From Neoceratodus forsteri (taxonomy: Eukaryota; Chordata; Ceratodontiformes; Ceratodontidae): a DNA stretch of 64,000 bases. This document shows, in pieces, positions 54,791 through 64,000 of the stretch (positions within the stretch are counted from its first letter, which is position 1; every line of letters starts with the position of its first letter). The stretch is from contig JADMNL010000028.1 in NCBI GenBank assembly GCA_016271365.2, forward strand, positions 56,748,001 to 56,812,000, read 5' to 3'. A program made the position numbers and the translations under genes. The notes below the pieces were generated by a model. It was not told the DNA's origin. It worked only from the letters and a program-made list of their open reading frames with translations, and ran no database searches.

Positions 54791-56847
54791 GAAGTATATT
54801 ATAGAGAATAGGAGCTAGGTAAGTGGGAGAAGGGGACTCAGGACACAGATGGTGAGAAAGATCTTGGGAGACTCTATTGAAAAGGAAGTGAGATGGGGAG
54901 ACACAGAGGCTAGGGCAAACCAAAGGAAGGTCAGTGTATGTCAGGGGTGACTGTGAGGAGGGTAGGATCACTGACAGTCTGGAACATGGGAATGGGGGGG
55001 CTCTTATTATCGCTCATCAGAGGATGAATGAGTTGGCTGAATGTGAGTTGGGGAGGTTCAGGAGAGGTTCAGGGAGGTGGGGGTTCTTTGCAGTAGGGTT
55101 TGGAGGCTGGAAGACTTTTCAGAGCTGCTACCAGTACTAAGAGCTAGCACTGCAGGAAAGAAAAGGATTGAGGAGATTAATGCATGGCTCGGGGTAGTGT
55201 GGGAATGAGGACAACAGGCTAGCTGGAGGCTGGTGGGATACACAACGGATAGGCTGCAGATAAGTAAAGAGGGCACTAGGGTGTGAAAACCATATTTGAG
55301 GAATAGATGAGTAACATTTAAATTTAAACTGATGTTGGGGCAGCTGGGGGTCCACAGTACCTTTAGTCATCGGGTGGAGAGTACAAATGACCTCCCCCAA
55401 TCAAGGCAGAAGGAAGGGGGGCTCAAATGACAGGCAGAAGGATGGGGACAAGAGGGTAGGACTGGGATTAGGGGGTCAGGCAGAATGGGGAAGGGGGATT
55501 CGAGTCATAGTGGAAGATAATGCCACTGAATTCAAGGAGCCTAGGGAACAAAATGGCTCAGTTGCAGTAATTGATGGCTGAAGTAGGAGTGACTATATGC
55601 TAGGGATGGGGGGTGGGAAGAGGAAAGGGAGTGTCCCTGTATGTGATGGAAGTGATTGCCTGTACTAAGGAAGAGGAGGAGGTGGATCAAAGGACAGAGG
55701 TATTGTGGGTACAGATACAATTCACAAAAGGTAGAAAGCTTGGGATATGGGTTGTATACAGCCCCCAAACTAGGAAGAAGAATTAGACCAGGAACCAGGG
55801 TACACAAACGTGGAGACGGCCTGCAGGGGAGGTAGTGATTATGAGGGACTTTAATCTGAGAGGGCAGACTGGAAGATCCTGGCTGGCACCTGTTCTAGGA
55901 ATCAGGTGTTGCTGGATGTATTCCAGTGTGGGTTTCCGACACAATGAGTCCTAGAGCCCACCAGGGAGAGGGCCATTTCAAGGTCTGGTAGTATCTAATA
56001 GTGCTTATGTCCAAGAAGTAAAAGCAAAGGCATTACTTGCAGAAAGCAACCACCTCACTGTGTGGTTCCACCTGGACTTTGACAGGGAGAAGATGAAGAC
56101 TAAAACAAGAGTTCCAGGCCTCAGGAGGTCAGAGCACAACAGGTCACTTACATTGTGAGCACTCCCTGAAAAGATATTTCAGACTAGGTACTGAGCTTCC
56201 CCATAGGTGACAGAAGCAATGATACAGGAAGATGTCAGTCAACTGGAAATCAAAACAATGCCGCAGCCATTTCATGTGATACTAAAACTCAAAGTGATGT
56301 CATTGAGGGGGAAGCTGTAATTATGAGCAACATACAGCTTGCCCCTCAGTCCAGAGAAGGGCAACAAAGGTGGTACAGGGACTGCACCAGAAGCCCGATG
56401 AGAAAAGACTTAAGGATCTAAATATCTATTCACTAGAGAAAAGAATGTGGATGGAGATATGATAAAGATGTTTGAGTACCTTAAGGCAATAAACAGAGTA
56501 CATGTGGAAAGCATATTTCAGAGAAAACTCTGCACAAAAACAAAGGGACTTGAAATGAGGCTAAAGGCAGGGTGGAGGGCTTGGGGTAATGTTAGGAAGT
56601 ACTTTTTCACTGAGATGGTGGTGGGGCCATGGTAAAGCCTTCCAGCAGAAGTGGTGGGTTTGAAAACACAGGGTAAAAATACAGGGTTTCAGTAGTGCAT
56701 GGAACAGACATAAGGGTACCCTGGAGATTTGCACAGCAGGAGAACTGCAGTTCAAACAGAATCTGGGGTTGCACCAGCGTGTAGGGAAATGGGCAGATTA
56801 GGTGAGCCACACGGTCCTTATCTGCCGACAGATTGTATGTTTCTATT
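54791..56847 (+). mobile_element. Divergent CR1 LINE copy, ending at the shared J junction
   Basis: ORF1-like text (54800-55330), endonuclease-like text (about 55560-56110) and a 3' part (56340-56847) are visible but decayed. The 3' part encodes MIKMFEYLKAINRVHVESIF, CTKTKGLEMRLKAGWRAWGN and VRKYFFTEMVVGPW, the CR1 C-terminus, and ends ATTGTATGTTTCTATT. Its 3' end and junction with module J match those of the CR1 in unit A (34335), so the final ~500 bp belong to the insertion shared by both units. Confidence 0.7.
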
Positions 56848-57054
56848 AGGAGACCAATGTAATTCATTGAGAAACAAAAAATATTATTCTTTTAAAACAA
56901 AAACAGATACTTCTTTAGCAATAGACTGTGCCTTTTATATGTTTACACTATTGTGGTGCATCTGTTACATTTTACAATTTTTAAACAATTGGCTTCTTTT
57001 TTCTTCTTCCCAAGTAACATCCGGCTGTGAAGAAAATGTCACCTGCTAGATTAT
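56848..57054 (+). CDS. Candidate terminal exon of the array gene, copy 2 (module J)
   Basis: A pyrimidine tract GGCTTCTTTTTTCTTCTTCC precedes AAG at 57012-57014. The phase-1 frame reads TSGCEENVTC and stops with TAG at 57047-57049. The stop overlaps the SINE target site (57039-57054). AATAAA lies at 57718-57723, after the SINE. See the copy at 34502 for the comparison that weakly supports coding. No known protein family is recognised. The evidence is splice-site shape plus codon-level conservation only. Confidence 0.3.
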
Positions 57055-57584
57055 TTTTTTTATTTTCCTCTGGTTGCTGCCTGCCCCGGAACCCTCGGTC
57101 CGGTCATGGACCCTCGTCGCTTCACCCTCACATGAGGCATACTCCTGACACCCCCTGGCTTTATGCCCAAGAGCGGGGTCTCGGTACCTGGCCTATAGTG
57201 CTGTGAACTTTGGGATAGGTTGGGTGTTAGCCTGGGAACAATGAAAGCGGCGGGGACGGACGTCATCAAGGTGATGGGTGGTGGTGATTTTTCCCCACTG
57301 TAAGGGGGCCGTGAACATGCAATGACAACTTGCGTCCATCCCATCTCCTGAACGTACTGGTGCTGGTTGCTTGCAATGCCCCCGGCCTCTGCAAGGAGCC
57401 CGTCATGCACCTGGCACTCTCCACACCCTCCCCCTGAAGAAGGAGAGCAGTCTGCAGAATGCTTCATCCTTCTCCCCCGGCTGGCCCTCCAATGCCCCAG
57501 GTCCAATCCCAAACCCAGATCTCCAGCATTGCAAGCGGAATTCCAACCGCTGCACCGACGGGCTGGAGTCACTTGCTAGATTAT
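57039..57584 (-). mobile_element. tRNA-derived SINE, uninterrupted copy
   Basis: Flanked by TCACCTGCTAGATTAT (57039-57054) and TCACTTGCTAGATTAT (57569-57584), a 16-bp target duplication with one mismatch. The 514-bp body is antisense, with the A-tail as a T-run at 57055-57061 and the tRNA-like head at about 57505-57568. It occupies the same site as the SINE in unit A, so it predates the array duplication. Long frames through it on both strands are not conserved genes. Confidence 0.85.
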
Positions 57585-58034
57585 AACAAAAGATCACAGG
57601 TTATCAAAATTCATATATTACTATTACATATAGTATTTTGGTAATAGTGTTATTGGTTTACAGGAGTCTGAAAACAGGTTTGCAGTTTTCCCATTAAAAT
57701 ACACTGCCGACCTTGACAATAAATTTATTCTGATATCATAATACATTAATTATACTTCATTTCTTTACTAGTAGTTGGCAAAATACAAATAAAATGATAA
57801 AACGGAATTAAAGAACAAATAGAAGCAAACATATTAATTATAAATTCATCTTAAGGCCCCCAATCTTGTCTCTTTAAGATAAACTGTAGAATTCTGACTA
57901 CCTGAACTGCCTGGAGAACATCTGATCAGTCTGGATTATCACAAGTCTGGATGATCGGGATTCCATTGTCTGCGAGGATCGCTTCATACTGAAACTTGAA
58001 CTGAGCAGCCTACTTGCTGAGATTTGCATATATA
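57585..58034 (+). other. Module K copy 2: putative 3' UTR with AATAAA
   Basis: Continues the host sequence after the SINE (AACAAAAGATCACAGG), with AATAAA at 57718-57723 and the second conserved block at 57890-58020. Closely similar to 43824-44274. Confidence 0.4.
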
Positions 58035-59921
58035 GGGCTAGATAATTCAAAGAAGTTGTGCCCTGCGCAACTGAGTTGCACCAGCACAACCCCAAAGAAT
58101 GCACCCTGGGGCAATATTCAGATAGGGAAATGTGCTGAGCAATTCCGGATGTGCCGCGGCACAAAGATAATGTATGAGGTGCAACCCCAGGTACGTGCCC
58201 ATTCATATGCGTCACATCTTGATATTCAACCGAGATGTGTGGCGCATCTGCTGATACATCTCAGAGATGTGCCGCATACATGGGCACAAAGTTACGTCTG
58301 TAAAAAGCAGGCCTAACTGGTAGCTGCCCACAGGTGGACTGCTGTATTGTAAGGTGCAGTACAGCAGCCGCCAACTGTGGGTGTCTACCCCCAGAACACC
58401 GTGCACAAGCATTCACCATGGGCCCTGGTAGTCTCGTGGTCCCCCCTCCCACTCCTGAGTGCGATCTGTGTTACTGAACAATTATATTTTCCCTGGTAGT
58501 CTAGTGATCCCCCCTCCCACACCTGATTCCAATTCCCATTATTGAACAATTATATTTTCCCTGGAAACCTAGTGGTCCCCCTTCCACACCTGAGACCGAT
58601 CCCTATTATTAAACAATTATACTTTCCCTGGTAGTCTTGTGGACCTCCCTCCCACACCCAAGTCTGAGCTCTGTTATTGAAAAATTACATTCTCCCTGGT
58701 AATCTAGTGGTCTCCCCTCCCACACCAGAGTTTGAGCCCAGTTATTGAAAATTATATTTTCACTTGTAGTCCAGTAGTTCCCCTCCCTCCCACTCCTGAG
58801 TCCAATTCCCATTGTTGAAAAATTATGTTTTCCCTGGGGTTCCCCCTCCCCACCCACAACCCTGATCCTGGACATTAACAGTCCCCCTGTCCAGTGCCCT
58901 GGTAGTCCAATGGTACTCCCACACACACAGGACCCCTACCCTCATAGCCCCCCTCAGGTCATCAGTGGGCAGCACGCCCACCTGCCACCTCCATGGCTGT
59001 CCCTTGAATGACAGCTCACAGTATCACCTGCATGCTCAACGGTCCATACAGTGGGCCAATCGGCTTGCAGTGTGTACTGTAACAGTCATTGACAACTTGT
59101 AAATGAAGTCATTCATTCACAATGTTGTGAATGACTATTACAGTACATACGTAGCCCATTGGTCCACAGTGTGGACCAATGGCTTGCAGGAGATACTGTA
59201 AGCCGTCATTCGGCAGGCAGCTACAGAGGCGGCTAGTAGGTTTTCTGCCCGCCGATGACCTGGTGCTGGGGAGCAGGGCAGGTAGGGGTCCTGTGTGGGT
59301 GGGGGTGGGGGCACCACTAGGCGACCAGGGAAAGTATATTTTTTCAATAAAGGGGATCAGACTCCGATGTGGAAGGGGGGACCACTAGACTACCAGGAAA
59401 AATATATTTTTTCAATAACGGGGATTGAACTCAGGTGTGGGAAGGGGGACCACTAGAATACCAGGGAACTTTACTCTAAACAATTACTGTGATCAGGGTA
59501 TGAGATGAGGAGGGGGTACTACTTCAGTACCTGGCACAGGGACCACCTGCTGTGCTCGGTGCCAGGTGCAGTTTGATTGCCAGCCTTGCACAACTCCCGA
59601 AAATGGGGCCATAATGACATGCAAATGGCCCCATTTGCTCCTTGCAAGCAAAATGGCCCGATTTGTACATATTGGTCTGAATATCAGGAATTTGCAACTA
59701 GCGTAACTCCAATACTCCAGCGCATTTCCCATTCCATGTATTCATACCTGTCAGGGGGATGCACTAGTGCAATGTATTTGCACTGCCTGCATTTTGTGAC
59801 ATATTCAGAAGGGAAGCGCCATGGAACATCACTTCTGAATATATCAGTTTTGTGCTGTAGTGCAATTCAGTTAAGCGGAGCAACCACTTGCGCCCCAGCC
59901 TAAAGTCAGAATATCCAGGCC
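58035..59921. mobile_element. Family G2 foldback element, copy 3
   Basis: The left end GGGCTAGATAATTCAAAGAA and right end AGAATATCCAGGCC are inverse. The left arm contains six tandem units starting at about 58481, 58549, 58616, 58685, 58751 and 58822 (periods 68, 67, 69, 66 and 71 bp), built on ATTATATTTTCCCTGG. The right arm carries the inverse units at 59320-59480, and the centre is near 59110. It shares junctions with modules K and H, as in copy 2. No coding capacity. Confidence 0.85.
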
Positions 59922-60683
59922 ATACTGTCAATATCTGTACTGTGCAGCCCCATTCCAGCTGTCTGAAGGTGTGTTTGTATTGCAAGGAATGTGTACAGGA
60001 AGGCCAGTAATTGACAGTAAAATCCCTGTCTGTTTTGTCTGAAAACTACAGTACATTAAAAACTGCCAAAATCTGTACAGTGCAACTCCATCCCTGCTGT
60101 CTGACCGCGTCTTTCTATTCCCAATCAGTTTTACTTTCTCATTCACCCACCATAGGGATGAGACTGCAGGTCAGGCTTGTAAGGTCAAAGGGACTGCCTG
60201 CCCTGAAGTTGCAGCTCCATCTGCTGCTGTTGCCCTCCCAGTCTCACCACTGCGTTTCCATGTGGATTGGTTACAAGAATCTGTATGAGGGTTGAGGAGT
60301 ACAACAGTTAAACCCTAACTGGGGGCAGGGGATTAAGTAAGTTAAAGTATACTAGCAGATTTCTTTTTGGGGGTGGAGAGAGGAAAATGAGATTCAGCAC
60401 CAGACCCTGCATTTATAAAGATTTAATGCAGAGTCAGATGACTTCTCTCGACCACTGAAATCTGTAGATTTTTTCTTGCCAGTTTACATATGCAAGAAAA
60501 TGTGACAGAATACGACACGTTGGCACCACTTAAACAAATCTTGATGATGGCATACAGCTATAGAACTTTCACACAGCTGAAATCCTAACATGCAGGGTGA
60601 TTTGATCAGGCAATGGAACCGCAGCTGCAAGCTGTGGCACTGTGTAAGGATAGATGGAACCAGCACAGTGAAATCCCTCCTAA

Positions 60684-63269
60684 CAAACTTTGTCAGTGCC
60701 GAATGTTTGCTTGCTGGCATTGGAATTGGTAGTGTAGGAGTTAGAGAGATGCATAATAGGAATGGCAGTGAAGTATTGAACTGAAGCCAACCCCACCACC
60801 ACCCTGCAGAGATTGACAGACATTGGAGTGTGCCTTTAGGTCGTCAGGCATAATGGCTACACCATTTCACCACACCCTACCCTGCAGACACTGACAAGTA
60901 TCACAGTGCGCCTTGGGGTTTTGGGCCTTGTGCTCACCCCATTCCATAAGGAAATACAGTGAGATGGGCACAGTATAGAAGAACGGGGTGAACTTTGGGG
61001 CCAAAGAGTCCAAGGCACACCTCAATGCCTGTCAGTGGCTGCAGGGTGTGGGTGGGGGTGGTATGGCATGAACATTACAGGCGGCAATCCCAAGTGACAC
61101 CACTGATGCCTGTCAGTCTCTACAGGGTGGGGCATTATGGTCAGAAACCCTAATGCCCCAGGTGTTCGTTGGCATTTTCACTCCAAATTTTCAACATGTT
61201 TTTTTTGTGACCCCACCACATGAACTGTGGCAATATCAGTTTGTTAGCTGAAAGATGATTTTGCACAGCAACTATGCCATTTGGCACCACAGGTGCAAAA
61301 ACACATTCCGAACAGGATGTGAAAATGACAGCTGTACTGTTCATGGGGAGGTGAAAAAAATGGCAATGATGAAAATCTGGAGGGAAAATATAAAAAAACA
61401 CAAAGTCACGAGGTGCGAAGAAACTGTTCAGTGCACACCTGTAATATTATTAATTTGGGGATTTTTTTACAGCAGATTGTCAACACAGGCATTTTGACAC
61501 CTCTGCTCATAAACAGTGTCACTGTCATTTTCTTAATCTGTCCGGAACACTGACATCCCACAAAGACCACACATTTCTGTGCCAGAAGTGCAAAAACACA
61601 TTTCAGGCAGGGTGAGAAAAATGACAGCTGTACTGTTCATAAGGAGGTGTGGAAAAATGCCAGTGTTGAAAATCTGGACTGAAAATAGTACAAATTTGTG
61701 AACTTACAAGGGTGCGTGGAAACTGCGCAATGCACGCTCATAACACAGTCATTTATAGGAATTTTTTCACCAAATTTCAACATAACCATTTTAAAATCTC
61801 TGCTCATGAACAGTGTCACTGTGATTTTCTTAATCTGTCCCAAACATTGATTTCGCACACTGACTGCGCCATTGTGCGCTACATGTGAAGAAACATATTT
61901 TGGGCAAGATGTGAAAAATGACAGCTGTACTGCTCATAAGGAGATATGGTAAAATGGCAATGTTGAAAATTTGGTGTGCAAATATTAAAAATGTACAAAC
62001 TTGCGAGCGTGTGTAGGAACTGCGCAACGCACACTCATTAAACAGTCATTTTTGGGAATTTTTCCACCAAATTTTAACATAGTTATTTTAAGACCTCTGC
62101 TCATGAACAGTGTCACTGTGATTTTCTTAATCTGTCCCAGACACTGATTTCGCACACCGACTGCGCCATTGTGTGATGCATGTGCGGAAACACATTTTGG
62201 GCGAGATGTGACAAATGACAGCTGTACTGCTCGTAAGGAAGTGTGGTAAAATGGCACTGTTGCAAATCTGGAGTGCAAATATCAAAATTCACAAACTTCT
62301 GACGTGCGCATGAGGAACTGTACAACGCACACTCATAAAACAGTCATTTTTAGGACTTTTTTCACTAAATTTGCAACATAGGCTTTTTGAGAGCCCACCT
62401 CATGAACACTGGCACTGCCATTCCATTAATCAGTCCTGAAAGGTGATTCCACGCAGTGACTGTGAAATCTCCTTTCGGGGTGCATTAACGCCATTACAGT
62501 GATAGTGTTCATGAGGAGGGGTCCCAAAAACTCTATGATGAAAATTTGGTGCCAAAATTCCAAAAAATGCCTGAGATATGCATCAAAGTTGAAAAAACCC
62601 TATTTATTCCATTATACAGCTTACCGGCATTTCCTCAGTTCGCAGTCGGCTTTGAAGAGTGCAGACGTGTTCCTAGTCCACCGAAGATCATCGTGCTGGA
62701 CTCCAGAGGTGAGTATGGTGGGGGTGTGGGGAGGCAGGGTGCGAGAGGTGGGTGCGGGTGGGGAGGGGCAAGGAGACCGCTAGGAACCATTTTTTGTTTT
62801 CAGGTTGTTTTTTTTAACGGCATGAGTGGCGGCACGTTTGCCATGCTGGGGTTCCCAGCATGGCAGCTGGAAGGCTGTTTGGGAGGGTGTGGAGCCGACA
62901 GGGGACTGGGCACCCCCATTGGCCATAACAATTTTTGCCATGCTGGGGTGGGCTCCCAGCGTGGCAGCTGGAAGGCTGTTGGGGGGGGAGCCATAGAGCC
63001 AATGGGGGATTGAGCACCCCCGTCAGCCATAACAGTGTTTGCCACACTGGGGTGGGCTCCCAGCATGGCACCTGGAAGGCTGTTGGGGGGGGTTGGGAGA
63101 CAGCAGGCTTCAGATCATCTGAAATGCAGTGCCGTACAGTTGAAAGAGAGCGAAAGCGTGCTTTAGTTACCTGATCGTGCTCACTGAAGCGGCTCTCTCC
63201 CTTTCAACTGTACGGCACTGCATTTCGGATCATAGCACTATGTTTCTTGCACATGCGTGCAAGCAAACA
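60684..63269 (+). mobile_element. Family P palindromic DNA element, copy C (2.59 kb), with TAA target duplication
   Basis: The empty site in module H copy 2 reads CCTCCTAATTATG. Here it reads CCTCCTAA, then the element, then TAATTATG, so TAA is duplicated (60681-60683 and 63270-63272). The left end is CAAACTTTGTCAGTGCCGAA followed by TGTTTGCTTGC; the right end is GCGTGCAAGCAAACA. The interior matches copy B: one roughly 310-bp palindrome (60800-61140), palindromic units of about 297 bp (61170-62530), exon-like segment with donor (62620-62707), tandem units of about 103 bp (62838-63090), and a terminal hairpin (63113-63156 with 63193-63232). A 3-bp TAA site fits PIF/Harbinger-type integration, but no transposase is present. 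Confidence 0.8.
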
Positions 63270-63710
63270 TAATTATGTGCGACAGTTGAACTGGTGACAA
63301 AGAATTCAGTATTTTTGCAATATCTGGGGTGATATGCCTCTTTTATTTTATAGTCTGTAGTGCTTTCCATCTAATGTCCACATGGACTAGCTAAGGTCAC
63401 TGCAAAAAACATGTCTGTTACGCCATTTACCATATCATCAGCATTTCATCAAGCAGCCAGGTAAAACTAAATCACCCCAATGCCTTTCCCCAGGCAGTTC
63501 TACCAACTGTGAATGTTGTTATCACAGAGCACTCCAAGAAAATTAAAATATCAAAAAACATGTTTGGTACAACTACATGAGGAAAGGGAGGAGGGGATTT
63601 ATTCCTGACTGGCACTGCTGCTGCTGCTGCATGATGACACGATAATGATGATGGTGACCTCAGGTGTTACTGCAGACTGGCGCTCTGACTGACAGCTACC
63701 TGGACACATC

Positions 63711-63873
63711 TACAAAAGGCAAAAGCAGTGTCTCGGAAATATCATAGCAAGGGTTTCACTTCAGAGTTGCCCACAAGCTGCTTATTAAGTGTCCAGAGCT
63801 TGGCTAAGGTAAGATTTTAACCACTTTCAGGACAGCAATATTCCTGCTTTTTATTTTGATGTTTTCCCTCCGG
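63711..63873 (+). pseudogene. Candidate promoter and exon 1 of the array gene, copy 3 (start codon lost)
   Basis: Has the same TATA-like TACAAAAGGC (63711-63720), leader and donor-like CTCCG|GTAAAC as copies 1 and 2, but the start codon is ATA at 63838-63840. The first in-frame ATG left is at 63859, so the hydrophobic stretch is mostly lost. This copy is probably non-functional, unless transcription or start selection differs. The rest of the unit lies beyond the window. Confidence 0.3.
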
Positions 63874-64000
63874 TAAACATCTGTAGGTGGCACCAACTCT
63901 GTCACAGCAACTCTGGGTGGCATCTGTGGAAGTCTCCAGTTTGGATATATATTTAGCTAGCCAATCAACTTTGGGTTTATTTAAGTATTTCTAGGGTTCA

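Larger units (their letters stand above)
59922..64000 (+). repeat. Module H, copy 3, interrupted by P copy C and cut by the window end
   Basis: H sequence runs 59922-60683, then a P element, then resumes at 63270 (TAATTATGTGCGACAGTTGA) to the window edge. Comparison with copies 1 and 2 fixes the insertion to the base. Confidence 0.9.

Overview
This window looks like intergenic or intronic DNA from a repeat-rich vertebrate genome, most likely an amphibian and possibly a caecilian. That assignment is inferred from the mix of repeats: a DIRS tyrosine-recombinase retrotransposon, many CR1 LINEs with an ATGTTTCTATG-type 3' tail, an L1/Tx1-like LINE, an L2/Rex1-like LINE, a MIR-like CORE-SINE, and large palindromic DNA elements. 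There are no bacterial operons, no CRISPR array, no rRNA or standard tRNA genes, and no intact host protein-coding gene. Almost every recognisable reading frame is a decayed retrotransposon protein. Layout of the left half: a DIRS element on the minus strand (about 0.8-4.6 kb); copy D of a palindromic DNA element called family P here (4.65-5.8 kb, minus); two CR1 3' ends (6.8-8.03 kb, minus); a possible long solo LTR (8.03-10.11 kb); a truncated P copy A (11.93-12.53 kb); a local tandem duplication (12.6-14.1 kb) containing a CR1 fragment; a tRNA-derived SINE (14.8-15.3 kb); a MIR-like SINE (15.9 kb); a hairpin MITE (16.2-16.5 kb); and an L2/Rex1-like LINE on the minus strand (16.9-21.06 kb) with a degenerate 2A-like peptide and a 4 x 46-bp array at its 5' end. 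From 23.0 to 30.9 kb an L1/Tx1-like LINE on the plus strand is cut apart by two foldback elements (family G1) and one unidentified 2.3-kb insertion. Layout of the right half (30.9-64.0 kb): a tandem array in which one composite unit recurs at least 2.5 times. The unit is a G2 foldback element, a roughly 1.55-kb module (H) carrying a promoter and a start codon followed by a hydrophobic peptide, a CR1 copy, a short segment with a strong splice acceptor and stop codon (J), a tRNA-SINE with a 16-bp target duplication, and a segment with AATAAA (K). After unit-specific insertions are subtracted, the two complete units shrink to about 6.3 and 5.8 kb, and the difference is mostly the length of G2. 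Unit A carries a four-level nest: host segment, SINE, a near full-length CR1 (about 5.07 kb), and a 3.69-kb P element. Unit C carries a second P element whose empty site is visible in units A and B, giving a 3-bp TAA target duplication. The most interesting hypothesis is that this array is a tandemly amplified small secreted-protein gene: three copies of promoter plus exon 1 (MFLLF[I/V]LMFSL) and two copies of a terminal exon (TSGCE[E/K]NVTC, stop, AATAAA). Its middle exons are missing or were displaced by CR1. This is inference from sequence pattern and was not confirmed by any search.
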